A program made the position numbers and the translations under genes. A stretch of DNA of 38,080 nt, from contig NZ_SZXJ01000010.1 of assembly GCF_005281345.1 (NCBI RefSeq), forward strand, positions 1 through 38,080, read 5' to 3'. The stretch comes from Citrobacter sp. wls619 (GTDB lineage Bacteria; Pseudomonadota; Gammaproteobacteria; Enterobacterales; Enterobacteriaceae). Positions 10,342 to 18,745 of the stretch are shown here, in pieces (the first letter of the stretch is position 1; each line of letters begins with the position of its first letter). The notes under the pieces were generated by a model that was given only the letters and a program-made list of their open reading frames with translations, did no database searches and had not been told where the DNA came from.

Positions 10342-10413
10342 AAGCGAAGCGGCAAACATTGACCGGTGCCCTGAGGCTTGGCGATCGCCCCGCAGAGACC
10401 CACCGTTTCGCTT
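10342..10413. other. GC-rich foldable element of unknown function
   Basis: An 11-bp stem (10342-10352 with 10403-10413, one G-U or G-T pair) encloses about 50 nt that contain two further small hairpins: GCC-CTGA-GGC near 10368-10377 and a GGCGATCGCC palindrome near 10380-10389. It stands out as a GC island in a strongly AT-rich region. It does not match REP, BIME or ERIC sequences or any riboswitch core known to me. Either strand could be the transcribed one. Confidence 0.45.
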
Positions 10414-10637
10414 AAAACATCACTATAAGTTATCACTCCCGCCACAACATCACCTCTACGCCAAAGAATAAATATATTCCGAACAATTCATTATCATTTT
10501 TATCTTAAATTTAACAAAAAATATTTACGACATATAAGATTAATAAATAAAAAACCGTTATGTCGTTCACAAGTTATTTAGCGAATGCCATTTTCTAAAT
10601 TATTAAAAACGCCCCTGATAACGCCTGCAGCACAAAA

Positions 10638-10653
10638 TAAGATTTCGATCACA
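10638..10653. promoter_or_regulatory. Putative CRP site upstream of glmS
   Basis: TAAGA-N6-TCACA has a perfect right half and a 3/5 left half of the CRP consensus, with flanking A/T bases as expected. It lies about 265 nt before the glmS start, which would require a long leader or a distal promoter. Confidence 0.35.
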
Positions 10654-10916
10654 AACATGGCAAGTGGTTTATTACTCAATTCGCTAATAAATAAAATAAC
10701 CAATAGAAACTAATTTATAAGATATTGATTTAAATGCATTTTTATAAAAAGACAATATAACAATCGTTTTATGCAGGATATTTTGAAAATAGATCAATTG
10801 CTTCCTTTTTCGCTTCCACAGAAACTCCAACCCTATTAAGAGGTTGTCACAATCCATGTTCTAAATATTAGAAATATTTTTTACTTATTGACCATCAGCC
10901 CTACAGAGGATTACCC

Positions 10917-11366
10917 ATGAAGAAATCTACACTTGTTATTGGCGTCATCGGTGCTGACTGCCATGCAGTAGGCAATAAAGTTCTGGATCGCGTTTTTACT
11001 GCTCATGATTTTCACGTAATCAACCTCGGGGTGATGGTGAGCCAGGATGAATATATTGATGCCGCAATTGAAACAGGCGCCGATGCCATCGTGGTGTCCT
11101 CCATCTACGGCCACGGCGACATTGACTGCCTCGGCTTGCGTGAGCGCTGCATTGAACGCGGCCTCGGCGACATTCTGCTGTATGTCGGCGGTAACCTTGT
11201 TGTGGGCAAACACGATTTTGCCGATGTCGAAGTGAAGTTTAAAGAAATGGGCTTCAACCGCGTTTTCGCCCCCAGCCACGACCTGGAAGATGTCTGCTCG
11301 CTTATCACTAACGATATTCACCAACACAATGGCCTCGAACAGCGTTGCCTGGAAGAGGCCATCTGA
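10917..11366 (+). CDS. glmS: GlmS (MutS), glutamate mutase sigma subunit
   Basis: GlmS is the cobalamin-binding subunit of methylaspartate mutase. The enzyme interconverts L-glutamate and (2S,3S)-3-methylaspartate by a radical carbon-skeleton rearrangement. The 149 residues form a Rossmann-like B12 domain. The signature D14-x-H16-x-x-G19 supplies the histidine that coordinates cobalt, followed by S61 and G91-G92-N93, which line the nucleotide tail pocket in the family. AGAGGA lies 7 nt before the ATG. It is the first gene of the tightly spaced operon glmS-glmL-glmE-mal, and its stop overlaps the glmL start by one base. It is not the DNA-repair MutS despite the older name. Confidence 0.96.
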   Translation: MKKSTLVIGVIGADCHAVGNKVLDRVFTAHDFHVINLGVMVSQDEYIDAAIETGADAIVVSSIYGHGDIDCLGLRERCIERGLGDILLYVGGNLVVGKHDFADVEVKFKEMGFNRVFAPSHDLEDVCSLITNDIHQHNGLEQRCLEEAI

Positions 11367-12760
11367 TGCAAACAGTTTCTGTCGATATCGGCTCGACATG
11401 GACCAAGGCAGCCCTCTTCGCACAGGAAGGAGAGGAGTTAACGCTGGTCAATCATGTCCTGACCCCAACCACCACACATCATCTGGCAGACGGTTTTTTT
11501 GCCAGCCTGAATCAGGTGCTGAATGTTGCCGATGCTCGCCCGTTACTGAAAAGTGGTGAAGTGCAGTTGAAGTACTCCTCCTCAGCCAAAGGTGGACTCG
11601 CCGTTGCAGCAATGGGGCTGGTGCCTTCCATTACGCTGGAATCGGCGAAAGTTACCGCTCACTCGGCAGGAGCGAAAATCGCGCAATATTATTCGTACAA
11701 GCTCAACCGTCATGACATCCAGGAGCTGGAATCCGTCCCGCCAGATATCCTGCTGTTTACGGGCGGTACAGATGGCGGTGAAGAAAGCTATGGCCTGGCC
11801 AATGCGCGTGCACTGGCGGATTCGAAGCTTGATTGCGCCATCATCTATGCCGGAAACCGTGATATTCAGGACGAAATACAAACGATTCTGGGTCACAAAG
11901 ATCTGACCACGGTAGACAACATCCTGCCGGATCTCGATCACCCGAATCCGTTTGCCGCTCGCCAGGCCATTTGCGATGTGTTCTTGTCACGCATCGTAAA
12001 AGGTAAAGGTCTTGACGTCATCGTGGGGGAAACTGGCGAAGACCCCATGCCGACGCCGTGGACGGTGTATGAACTGGTAAAAGCGATTAGCGATTACGAC
12101 AGCGCATGGAAGGAATTCATGCTGATCGATATGGGTGGCGCCACCACGGATGTCTATTCAGCCAGCGCGAATACCCTCTCCCCCGATACTGTCCTGCATG
12201 GTGTCCCTGAACCTTTCGTCAAACGTACCGTTGAAGGTGATTTGGGCATGCGCGTTTCCGCCGTCGTGGTGGGAGAAAGCACGCAGGATATGGTGAAAGT
12301 TGTTTTTGCCCAACAGCCACAACGTGAGGAGGCGTTTTATCGCTACCTGCGACATCTGGTTGGGCAGCCGGACTACCTGCCGGTCAACGAGGAAGAGAAA
12401 TATTTCGACACTCTGTTAGCCGGTTTGTGCGTGGGCTATGCCACTGAGCGCCACGCGGGCACTAAGAAGCAGGTTTGCACCTGCGTCGGTAACGTGGATT
12501 TACAGATGGGTCGCGATCTCACCACCGTACGAAAAGTTGTCGGTTCAGGTGGGTGGCTCTCTCGCGCCAGCCAGTTCGATATCCATAACTGGCTCAAATA
12601 CCGGGAGCTGGACGACCAGGGTAAAAGAATTCTGTTACCGAATCAGTTTGAGTATTACCGCGATTCATATGGCCTGCTCCCGCTACTGGCAAACGTCGCC
12701 AGGCTGTACCCGCAAGCCGCTGCTCGCACCAGCATTCAGTGTTTAACCCTACAAAACTAA
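11366..12760 (+). CDS. glmL: GlmL (MutL), glutamate mutase reactivase
   Basis: GlmL is an ATPase of the ASKHA fold that reactivates glutamate mutase, by family analogy exchanging damaged cobalamin. The start at 11366 overlaps the glmS TGA and is preceded by GGAAGAGG, giving 464 residues. The longer frame from 11345 would lie inside glmS. Visible nucleotide-site motifs are phosphate-1 SVDIGSTWTKAALF (about 5-18), phosphate-2 LIDMGGATTDVYS (about 253-265) and the adenosine motif VVGSGGWLSRA (about 391-401). This gene between glmS and glmE is typical of complete glutamate-mutase operons. Confidence 0.94.
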   Translation: MQTVSVDIGSTWTKAALFAQEGEELTLVNHVLTPTTTHHLADGFFASLNQVLNVADARPLLKSGEVQLKYSSSAKGGLAVAAMGLVPSITLESAKVTAHSAGAKIAQYYSYKLNRHDIQELESVPPDILLFTGGTDGGEESYGLANARALADSKLDCAIIYAGNRDIQDEIQTILGHKDLTTVDNILPDLDHPNPFAARQAICDVFLSRIVKGKGLDVIVGETGEDPMPTPWTVYELVKAISDYDSAWKEFMLIDMGGATTDVYSASANTLSPDTVLHGVPEPFVKRTVEGDLGMRVSAVVVGESTQDMVKVVFAQQPQREEAFYRYLRHLVGQPDYLPVNEEEKYFDTLLAGLCVGYATERHAGTKKQVCTCVGNVDLQMGRDLTTVRKVVGSGGWLSRASQFDIHNWLKYRELDDQGKRILLPNQFEYYRDSYGLLPLLANVARLYPQAAARTSIQCLTLQN

Positions 12761-12772
12761 AGGCAGCTACGA

Positions 12773-14218
12773 ATGGAACTTCGAAATAAAAAATTGACCC
12801 ACGACGAATTCATGACCGAAAGGCATCAGGTATTGCAAACCTGGGAAACCGGCAAAGACGTTGAGAACTTCGAAGATGGCGTGAAGTACCAGCAATCAAT
12901 TCCAGATTCAAAACGCTTCTCCCTCGCGCTGTTGAAGGCCGATCAAGAAGGTAAAACGCTGAGCCAACCGCGTGCGGGCGTCGCACTCATGGATGAACAC
13001 ATTGAGCTGCTTAAAACATTGCAGGAAGAATGTGACCTCCTGCCAAGTACAATCGATGCCTATACCCGTCTGAACCGCTATGAAGAAGCGGCTGTCGGGA
13101 TCCAAAAATCTATCGAGGCGGGCACCTCTAAACTGAATGGTTTACCCGTCGTCAATCATGGGGTTGCTGCCTGCCGCCGTATGACTGAGTCGCTGGAAAA
13201 ACCAATCCAGGTCCGCCACGGTACGCCAGATGCACGTCTGCTGGCAGAAATCGCCATGGCCAGTGGCTTTACCAGCTACGAAGGGGGCGGTATCTCCTAC
13301 AACATCCCTTACGCCAAACGCGTCACGCTGGAAAAATCCATTCGTGACTGGCAGTACTGCGATCGCCTGATGGGACTGTACGAAGAAAATGGTATTCGCA
13401 TCAACCGTGAACCCTTTGGTCCGTTGACTGGCACCCTGATCCCGCCGTTTATGTCCCACTCGGTGGCGATTATCGAAGGTCTGCTGGCACTGGAACAAGG
13501 CGTGAAGTCCATTACCGTCGGTTACGGTCAGGTCGGTAGTTTGACGCAGGATATCGCCGCCATTCAGGCGCTGCGTGAACTGTCCCACGAATACTTCCAT
13601 AACCACGGCTTCGATGATTATGAGCTGAGTACCGTATTCCACCAGTGGATGGGCGGATTCCCGGAAGATGAAGCAAAAGCCTTCTCCGTTATCGCCTGGG
13701 GTGCTGCGGTTGCTGGCATGTCCGGTGCCACAAAAGTCATAACCAAGAGCCCGCATGAAGCCTTCGGCATCCCAACTGCCGCGGCGAACGCTCAGGGCCT
13801 TAAAGCGTCACGCCAAATGCTTAACATGGTTAGCGACCAGAAATTCCCGCAGTGCGCTGCCGTGGAACAGGAAGTCGAACTGATTAAGAGTGAAGTCCGC
13901 GCAGTACTGAAAAAAGTCTTCGAGATGGGTAATGGCGACATTGCACGCGGTACGGTACTGGCTTTTGAAGCCGGTGTTCTGGATGTCCCCTTCGCCCCAG
14001 CCGCCTGCAACGCAGGCAAAATTCTGCCGGTGCGCGATAACACAGGCGCTATCCGTATTCTCGAAGCCGGTGCGGTTCCACTGCCAAAAGACATTCTCGC
14101 GCTGCACCACGACTACGTTGCAGAGCGCGCACATTTTGAAGGTCGCAAACCTTCTTTCCAGATGGTCATTGATGACATCAACGCCGTATCCCACAGTAAA
14201 TTAATAGGAAGACCATAA
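12773..14218 (+). CDS. glmE: GlmE (MutE), glutamate mutase epsilon subunit
   Basis: GlmE is the catalytic TIM-barrel subunit that binds glutamate and, with GlmS, sandwiches adenosylcobalamin. Its 481 residues are the usual length. Landmarks are Arg67, the motif R148-H149-GTPD, Glu170 followed by GGGISYNIPYAK (Tyr176, Tyr180), and the segment ITKSPHEAFGIPT. By motif these correspond to the arginine claw and the proton-shuttling Glu seen in the clostridial enzyme. The correspondence of Arg67 and of the Arg near 99-102 needs an alignment. The stop TAA shares one base with the mal start (TAATG). Confidence 0.96.
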   Translation: MELRNKKLTHDEFMTERHQVLQTWETGKDVENFEDGVKYQQSIPDSKRFSLALLKADQEGKTLSQPRAGVALMDEHIELLKTLQEECDLLPSTIDAYTRLNRYEEAAVGIQKSIEAGTSKLNGLPVVNHGVAACRRMTESLEKPIQVRHGTPDARLLAEIAMASGFTSYEGGGISYNIPYAKRVTLEKSIRDWQYCDRLMGLYEENGIRINREPFGPLTGTLIPPFMSHSVAIIEGLLALEQGVKSITVGYGQVGSLTQDIAAIQALRELSHEYFHNHGFDDYELSTVFHQWMGGFPEDEAKAFSVIAWGAAVAGMSGATKVITKSPHEAFGIPTAAANAQGLKASRQMLNMVSDQKFPQCAAVEQEVELIKSEVRAVLKKVFEMGNGDIARGTVLAFEAGVLDVPFAPAACNAGKILPVRDNTGAIRILEAGAVPLPKDILALHHDYVAERAHFEGRKPSFQMVIDDINAVSHSKLIGRP

Positions 14219-15459
14219 TGAAAATCAAACAGGCCCTTTTCACCGCTGGCTACTCCTCATTTTATTTTGACGATCAGCAGGCCATCAAAAACGGCGCAGG
14301 TCATGACGGCTTTATCTATACCGGCGATCCGGTAACGCCTGGCTTTACCTCCGTGCGCCAGGCAGGTGAATGCGTATCGGTCCAGCTGGTTCTGGAAAAC
14401 GGCGCGGTCGCAGTGGGTGATTGCGCTGCAGTGCAATATTCAGGTGCCGGCGGCCGTGATCCGCTGTTCCTGGCTGAGAACTTCATTCCGTTCCTCAACG
14501 ATCACATCAAACCGCTGCTGGAAGGCCGTGACGTTGATGCATTCCTGCCAAATGCCCGTTTCTTTGACCAACTGCGTATTGACGGCCATCTACTGCATAC
14601 CGCCGTTCGTTACGGTCTGTCTCAGGCACTGCTTGACGCGGCGGCGCTGGCTACCGGTCGTCTGAAAACTGAAGTGGTATGCGACGAGTGGCAGCTGCCG
14701 TGCGTACCGGAAGCCATTCCGTTATTTGGTCAGAGTGGTGACGACCGCTATATCGCCGTCGACAAAATGATCCTCAAAGGTGTGGATGTCCTGCCGCATG
14801 CGCTGATCAACAACGTGGAAGAGAAGCTGGGCTTTAAAGGCGAAAAACTGCGTGAGTATGTGCGTTGGTTGTCCGACCGTATCTTAAGCCTGCGCACCAG
14901 CGAGCGTTATCACCCGACGTTGCATATCGATGTGTACGGCACGATCGGCCTGATTTTTGATATGGACCCGGTGCGCTGCGCCGAATACATCGCCAGCCTG
15001 GAAGCCGAAGCGCAAGGTCTGCCGCTGTATATCGAAGGTCCGGTTGATGCCGGTAACAAGCCGGATCAGATCCGCATGTTAACCGCCATCACCAAAGAGC
15101 TGACCCGTCTGGGCTCCGGCGTGAAAATTGTCGCCGACGAATGGTGTAACACCTATCAGGACATCGTGGACTTTACCGATGCGGGCAGCTGCCACATGGT
15201 GCAGATCAAGACTCCGGATCTGGGCGGTATTCACAACATCGTTGATGCGGTGCTGTATTGCAACAAACACGCTATGGAAGCCTATCAGGGCGGTACCTGT
15301 AACGAAACCGAGATCAGTGCCCGCACCTGCGTACACGTGGCACTGGCCGCACGTCCAATGCGCATGCTGGTAAAACCGGGTATGGGATTCGATGAAGGTC
15401 TCAACATCGTGTTTAACGAAATGAACCGCACCATCGCGCTGTTGCAAACTAAGGATTAA
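14218..15459 (+). CDS. mal: Methylaspartate ammonia-lyase (3-methylaspartase)
   Basis: This enzyme eliminates ammonia from (2S,3S)-3-methylaspartate to give mesaconate, the second step of the pathway. It has 413 residues, an enolase-superfamily fold, and the same length and numbering as the Citrobacter amalonaticus enzyme. The catalytic set is intact. Mg2+ ligands are Asp238, Glu273 and Asp307, the base is Lys331, His194 is the partner residue, and Gln172 and Gln329 bind substrate. Translation is coupled to glmE by a one-base overlap, and the next gene follows after 3 nt. Confidence 0.98.
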   Translation: MKIKQALFTAGYSSFYFDDQQAIKNGAGHDGFIYTGDPVTPGFTSVRQAGECVSVQLVLENGAVAVGDCAAVQYSGAGGRDPLFLAENFIPFLNDHIKPLLEGRDVDAFLPNARFFDQLRIDGHLLHTAVRYGLSQALLDAAALATGRLKTEVVCDEWQLPCVPEAIPLFGQSGDDRYIAVDKMILKGVDVLPHALINNVEEKLGFKGEKLREYVRWLSDRILSLRTSERYHPTLHIDVYGTIGLIFDMDPVRCAEYIASLEAEAQGLPLYIEGPVDAGNKPDQIRMLTAITKELTRLGSGVKIVADEWCNTYQDIVDFTDAGSCHMVQIKTPDLGGIHNIVDAVLYCNKHAMEAYQGGTCNETEISARTCVHVALAARPMRMLVKPGMGFDEGLNIVFNEMNRTIALLQTKD

Positions 15460-15462
15460 GAG

Positions 15463-16833
15463 ATGGCACGCACATTTAAGATCTTATCGCCTACGGCTAT
15501 CCTGGGTTATGGCTTCCCGGAAGAGAGTTTTCGTAAAGCCATGGAAGAGTCACCGGATCTTATTGCTGTTGACGCAGGTTCCTCCGATCCGGGCCCCCAC
15601 TACCTGGGGGCAGGTAAACCCTTCACTGACCGGGCCGGGGTAAAACGCGATCTGCGCTATATGATCGTGGCGGGCGTTAAGAACAACATCCCAGTGGTCA
15701 TCGGCACCGCTGGTGGTTCCGGTGCTGCTCCGCATCTGGAGTGGTGCCGCCAGATAATCCATGAGATTGCCCAGGAAGAAAAACTGTCTTTCTCCATGGC
15801 GCTGATCCCGTCTGATGTTGATAAAGACGTGGTTCACCAGGCGCTGGATAACGGCAAAATCACCGCGCTGGATTTCGTGCCTGAGTTAACGCACGAAGCC
15901 ATTGAAGACAGTACCTACATCGTCGCGCAGATGGGTGTCGAACCTTTCCAGCGCGCGCTGAAAGCGGGTGCACAGGTTGTTCTCGGCGGACGCGCTTACG
16001 ATCCAGCCTGCTTCGCGGCGCTGCCGATTATGCAAGGCTTTGATGAAGGTCTGGCGCTGCACTGCGGTAAGATCCTTGAGTGTGCTGCCATTGCAGCAAC
16101 CCCTGGCTCCGGCTCGGATTGCGCAATGGGGATCATCGACGACAACGGCTTTACGCTGAAAGCGTTCAATCCAAAGCGTAAGTTCACTGAAACCTCCGCT
16201 GCGGCGCATACCTTGTACGAGAAGTCCGACCCGTACTTCCTGCCGGGACCGGGCGGCGTACTGAACCTGAAGGCCTGTACTTTCACCGCGGTTAACGAAG
16301 GTGAAGTGTATGTCAGCGGTTCGCGTCATGAAGAAACGCCGTATGCACTGAAACTGGAAGGCGCGCGTCAGGTTGGCTTCCGCTGTCTGACTATCGCCGG
16401 GACGCGCGACCCGATAATGATTGCCGGTATCGACACCATTCTCGAAGAAGTACAAGCCAGCGTGGCACGTAACCTCTCACTGAATGATGACAGTATCCGC
16501 ATGACGTTCCACCTTTACGGTAAGAATGGCGTGATGGGCAATCATGAACCGATGAAAACCGCCGGTCATGAACTGGGCATTCTACTGGACGTCGTCGCGC
16601 CAACGCAGGATATCGCCAACAGCGTTTGCTCGCTGGTGCGCTCTACCCTACTGCACTACGGCTATGAAAATCGTATTGCGACCGCGGGCAACCTCGCTTT
16701 CCCATTCTCGCCATCTGATATTCAGAGTGGGCCGGTGTATGAGTTCTCGATCTATCACCTGATTGAAGCCAGCGATGCACTGCGGTTTGATTTCCACATT
16801 GAGCAGGTGACGCCAGAAGGAGTTCAGGCATGA
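15463..16833 (+). CDS. AtuA-like / DUF1446 family protein of unknown function
   Basis: This 456-residue soluble protein resembles the acyclic-terpene-utilisation AtuA / DUF1446 family, whose biochemical activity is not established. Glycine-rich motifs are visible: DAGSSDPGPHYLGAG (about 37-51), GTAGGSGAAPHLEW (about 81-94), GGRAYDPACFA (about 175-185) and PGPGG (about 262-266). They suggest binding of a phosphorylated or CoA-like ligand, which is inference. It lies 3 nt after mal and overlaps the next gene by 4 nt (ATGA), so all three are probably translated together. Its position after mesaconate formation makes an auxiliary or citramalate-related role plausible but unproven. Confidence 0.85.
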   Translation: MARTFKILSPTAILGYGFPEESFRKAMEESPDLIAVDAGSSDPGPHYLGAGKPFTDRAGVKRDLRYMIVAGVKNNIPVVIGTAGGSGAAPHLEWCRQIIHEIAQEEKLSFSMALIPSDVDKDVVHQALDNGKITALDFVPELTHEAIEDSTYIVAQMGVEPFQRALKAGAQVVLGGRAYDPACFAALPIMQGFDEGLALHCGKILECAAIAATPGSGSDCAMGIIDDNGFTLKAFNPKRKFTETSAAAHTLYEKSDPYFLPGPGGVLNLKACTFTAVNEGEVYVSGSRHEETPYALKLEGARQVGFRCLTIAGTRDPIMIAGIDTILEEVQASVARNLSLNDDSIRMTFHLYGKNGVMGNHEPMKTAGHELGILLDVVAPTQDIANSVCSLVRSTLLHYGYENRIATAGNLAFPFSPSDIQSGPVYEFSIYHLIEASDALRFDFHIEQVTPEGVQA

Positions 16834-17147
16834 AACAATCAATTTGTTCACTGGCGCAGGTCATTCGCTCCAAAAATGCCGGACCGTACGAACTGGTTTT
16901 AGATATTTTGTTTAAAACCCGGGAAGACTATCAGCGAGTAAAACGTTCGGAGCAATTAACTCCGCAACTTATTGCTGGGTTATATAATGTCGAACCTGAC
17001 TTTATTCACAATATTGTCTGGTTTGATCCCGCTAACGCAGTAAAAATTGTCATGCCGCGCGATATTATTTCCGGCAATGTCGGTGACAATGATGTTTATG
17101 GTGCGCAGCAACACGCACCATTATTAAGTATTGAATTCGATCTGTAA
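16830..17147 (+). CDS. DUF4387 family protein
   Basis: This 105-residue protein has the DUF4387 family pattern: an N-terminal AQVIRSKNAGPYELVLDILF and a C-terminal GDNDVYGAQQHAPLLSIEF. There is no signal peptide or membrane helix. DUF4387 proteins are typically encoded next to, or fused to, AtuA-like proteins. Here the two overlap by 4 nt, so a stable two-subunit complex is likely (inference). The gene is more AT-rich than its neighbours. It ends the tightly packed part of the operon, and a 168-nt gap follows. Confidence 0.82.
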   Translation: MKQSICSLAQVIRSKNAGPYELVLDILFKTREDYQRVKRSEQLTPQLIAGLYNVEPDFIHNIVWFDPANAVKIVMPRDIISGNVGDNDVYGAQQHAPLLSIEFDL

Positions 17148-17230
17148 CAAAAAAACACAATAACAGCCATTGGAGCACAGAGTTCAGCTGTATCACAGTG
17201 CTTCGAATATTCATGCGGTTGGTCACAACA

Positions 17231-17270
17231 GGCGTGCGTCTGAGCTGCTGTCCGGGTTCAGGCACACGCC
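17231..17270 (+). other. Intercistronic hairpin before the carrier gene
   Basis: GGCGTG (17231-17236) pairs with CACGCC (17265-17270), and the stem extends inward for 6 to 7 more base pairs with one mismatch and one G-U pair. There is no T run after it. It lies in the 168-nt gap after the DUF4387 gene and could set different mRNA levels for the upstream enzymes and the downstream carrier (inference). Confidence 0.4.
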
Positions 17271-17315
17271 ACCCTACATTATTCCAATTACCAGCCTTTA
17301 TCCGATGGAGTACAC

Positions 17316-18620
17316 ATGAAGAAAATTAGTTTAACGAAGATGATCATATTAGGCCTGATACTCGGCATGATTGCCGGGGTGGCCATTAATAATATGGCCG
17401 CGGCTGAAACAGCAAAATCATATGCACAGGATATTTCCATTTTCACCACTATATTCTTACGTATGGTGAAGATGATTATTGCGCCATTGGTTATTTCAAC
17501 TCTGGTTGTCGGTATTGCCAAGATGGGCGATGCCAAAACGCTGGGTCGTATATTTTCTAAAACCTTTTTCCTGTTTATTTGTGCCTCACTGCTGTCGATC
17601 GCATTGGGTCTGGTTATCGTTAATATCTTCCAGCCGGGCGCGGGCATCAACTTTGTTGCGCATGACGCAGGCGCTGTTGCCGCTGTTAAGTCAGAGCCGT
17701 TCACGCTGAAAGTCTTTATCTCACATGCCGTACCAACCAGTATCGTTGACGCGATGGCGCGTAACGAAATCCTGCAGATCGTGGTGTTCTCCATTTTCCT
17801 CGGCTGCAGCCTGGCCGCCATCGGTGAAAAAGCCGAGCCTATCGTTAAGGTTCTGGATTCGCTGGTACACGTCATGCTGAAGCTGACAGGCTACGTCATG
17901 CTGTTTGCCCCGCTGACCGTTTTCGCGGCTATTTCCGGCCTGATTGCCGAGCGTGGCCTGGGTGTAATGGTCAGCGCCGGTATCTTTATGGGCGAGTTCT
18001 ACCTGACACTGGGCATGCTGTGGGCAATTCTAATTGGCCTGTCGACACTCATTGTTGGTCCTTGCATCAGCCGCCTCACCAAATCAATCTTCGAACCGGC
18101 GCTGCTGGCCTTTACCACGTCCAGTTCTGAAGCGGCCTTCCCTGGCACGCTGGATAAGCTGGAAAAATTCGGCGTCTCGTCAAAAATTGCCAGCTTCGTT
18201 CTGCCGATCGGTTACTCCTTTAACCTCGTCGGTTCCATGGCCTATTGCTCCTTTGCCACCGTCTTTATTGCCCAGGCGTGCAACATTGAGCTGAGCATGG
18301 GCGAGCAAATCACCATGCTGCTAATCCTGATGCTGACCTCAAAAGGGATGGCAGGTGTGCCGCGTGCATCCATGGTGGTTATTGCCGCTACGCTGAACCA
18401 GTTCAACATTCCGGAAGCCGGTCTGATCCTGCTGATGGGCGTCGATCCGTTCCTCGATATGGGTCGTTCCGCCACTAACGTCATGAGTAATGCCATGGGT
18501 GCTGCCATTGTAGGTCGCTGGGAAGGTGAACACTTTGGTTCAGGCTGCCGCGGAACCGCGCCAGTCAAAACACCGGAGCAAGACCGCCCGGTTACCGAAA
18601 CAGAGGTTGCGTTGTCCTGA
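17316..18620 (+). CDS. Dicarboxylate/amino acid:cation symporter (DAACS/SDF family)
   Basis: This inner-membrane carrier has 434 residues and about eight helices plus two re-entrant hairpins. The serine-rich HP1 motif TTSSSEAAFP lies near 267-276. The TM8 motif D377-PFL-D381-MG-R384-SAT-N388 keeps the Asp that contacts a substrate amino group and the Arg that contacts an acidic side chain in GltPh-type transporters. Together with the neighbours this points to glutamate or aspartate uptake (inference). The TM7 motif, usually NMDGT or NLDGT, reads N303-L-V305-G-S307, so a normally conserved cation-site Asp is missing. TGGAG lies 6 nt before the ATG. Confidence 0.9.
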   Translation: MKKISLTKMIILGLILGMIAGVAINNMAAAETAKSYAQDISIFTTIFLRMVKMIIAPLVISTLVVGIAKMGDAKTLGRIFSKTFFLFICASLLSIALGLVIVNIFQPGAGINFVAHDAGAVAAVKSEPFTLKVFISHAVPTSIVDAMARNEILQIVVFSIFLGCSLAAIGEKAEPIVKVLDSLVHVMLKLTGYVMLFAPLTVFAAISGLIAERGLGVMVSAGIFMGEFYLTLGMLWAILIGLSTLIVGPCISRLTKSIFEPALLAFTTSSSEAAFPGTLDKLEKFGVSSKIASFVLPIGYSFNLVGSMAYCSFATVFIAQACNIELSMGEQITMLLILMLTSKGMAGVPRASMVVIAATLNQFNIPEAGLILLMGVDPFLDMGRSATNVMSNAMGAAIVGRWEGEHFGSGCRGTAPVKTPEQDRPVTETEVALS

Positions 18621-18631
18621 TACCTCGTTAT

Positions 18632-18715
18632 TGCCGGATGGCGCTTGCGCTTATCCGGCCTACATAACGTTTAACTATCCGTAGGCCGGATAAGGCGGTA
18701 CGCCGCCATCCGGCA
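18632..18715. repeat. BIME: pair of inverted REP elements
   Basis: Two palindromic REP units with the enterobacterial core GCCGGAT...ATCCGGC (18632-18663 and 18681-18715) face each other in the gap between the symporter and glutaminase genes. They may act as mRNA 3'-end stabilisers. Confidence 0.9.
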
Positions 18716-18745
18716 CCATGATGAGTACCCCAACAGGAAAGCACC

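Larger units (their letters stand above)
9699..10916 (+). promoter_or_regulatory. Divergent cydA / glmS control region (no gene seen)
   Basis: This 1.2-kb AT-rich region separates the minus-strand cyd operon from the plus-strand glutamate-mutase operon. It holds several TGTTA-type direct repeats resembling ArcA sites (for example near 10069-10083), a perfect FNR palindrome, a CRP-like site and a GC-rich foldable element, each listed separately. In E. coli the cydA upstream region is long and controlled by ArcA and FNR. A 60-codon frame at 10133-10315 has no ribosome-binding site and looks random. Confidence 0.6.

Noticed and set aside
10750-10916. Adenosylcobalamin riboswitch before glmS
   Set aside because: No B12-box or core pairing pattern could be found by eye in the leader. 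A covariance search would be decisive.
10917-11366. Possible confusion of the mutS/mutL names with DNA mismatch repair, or of glmS with glucosamine synthase
   Set aside because: The D-x-H-x-x-G cobalamin motif and operon partners show a glutamate mutase subunit.
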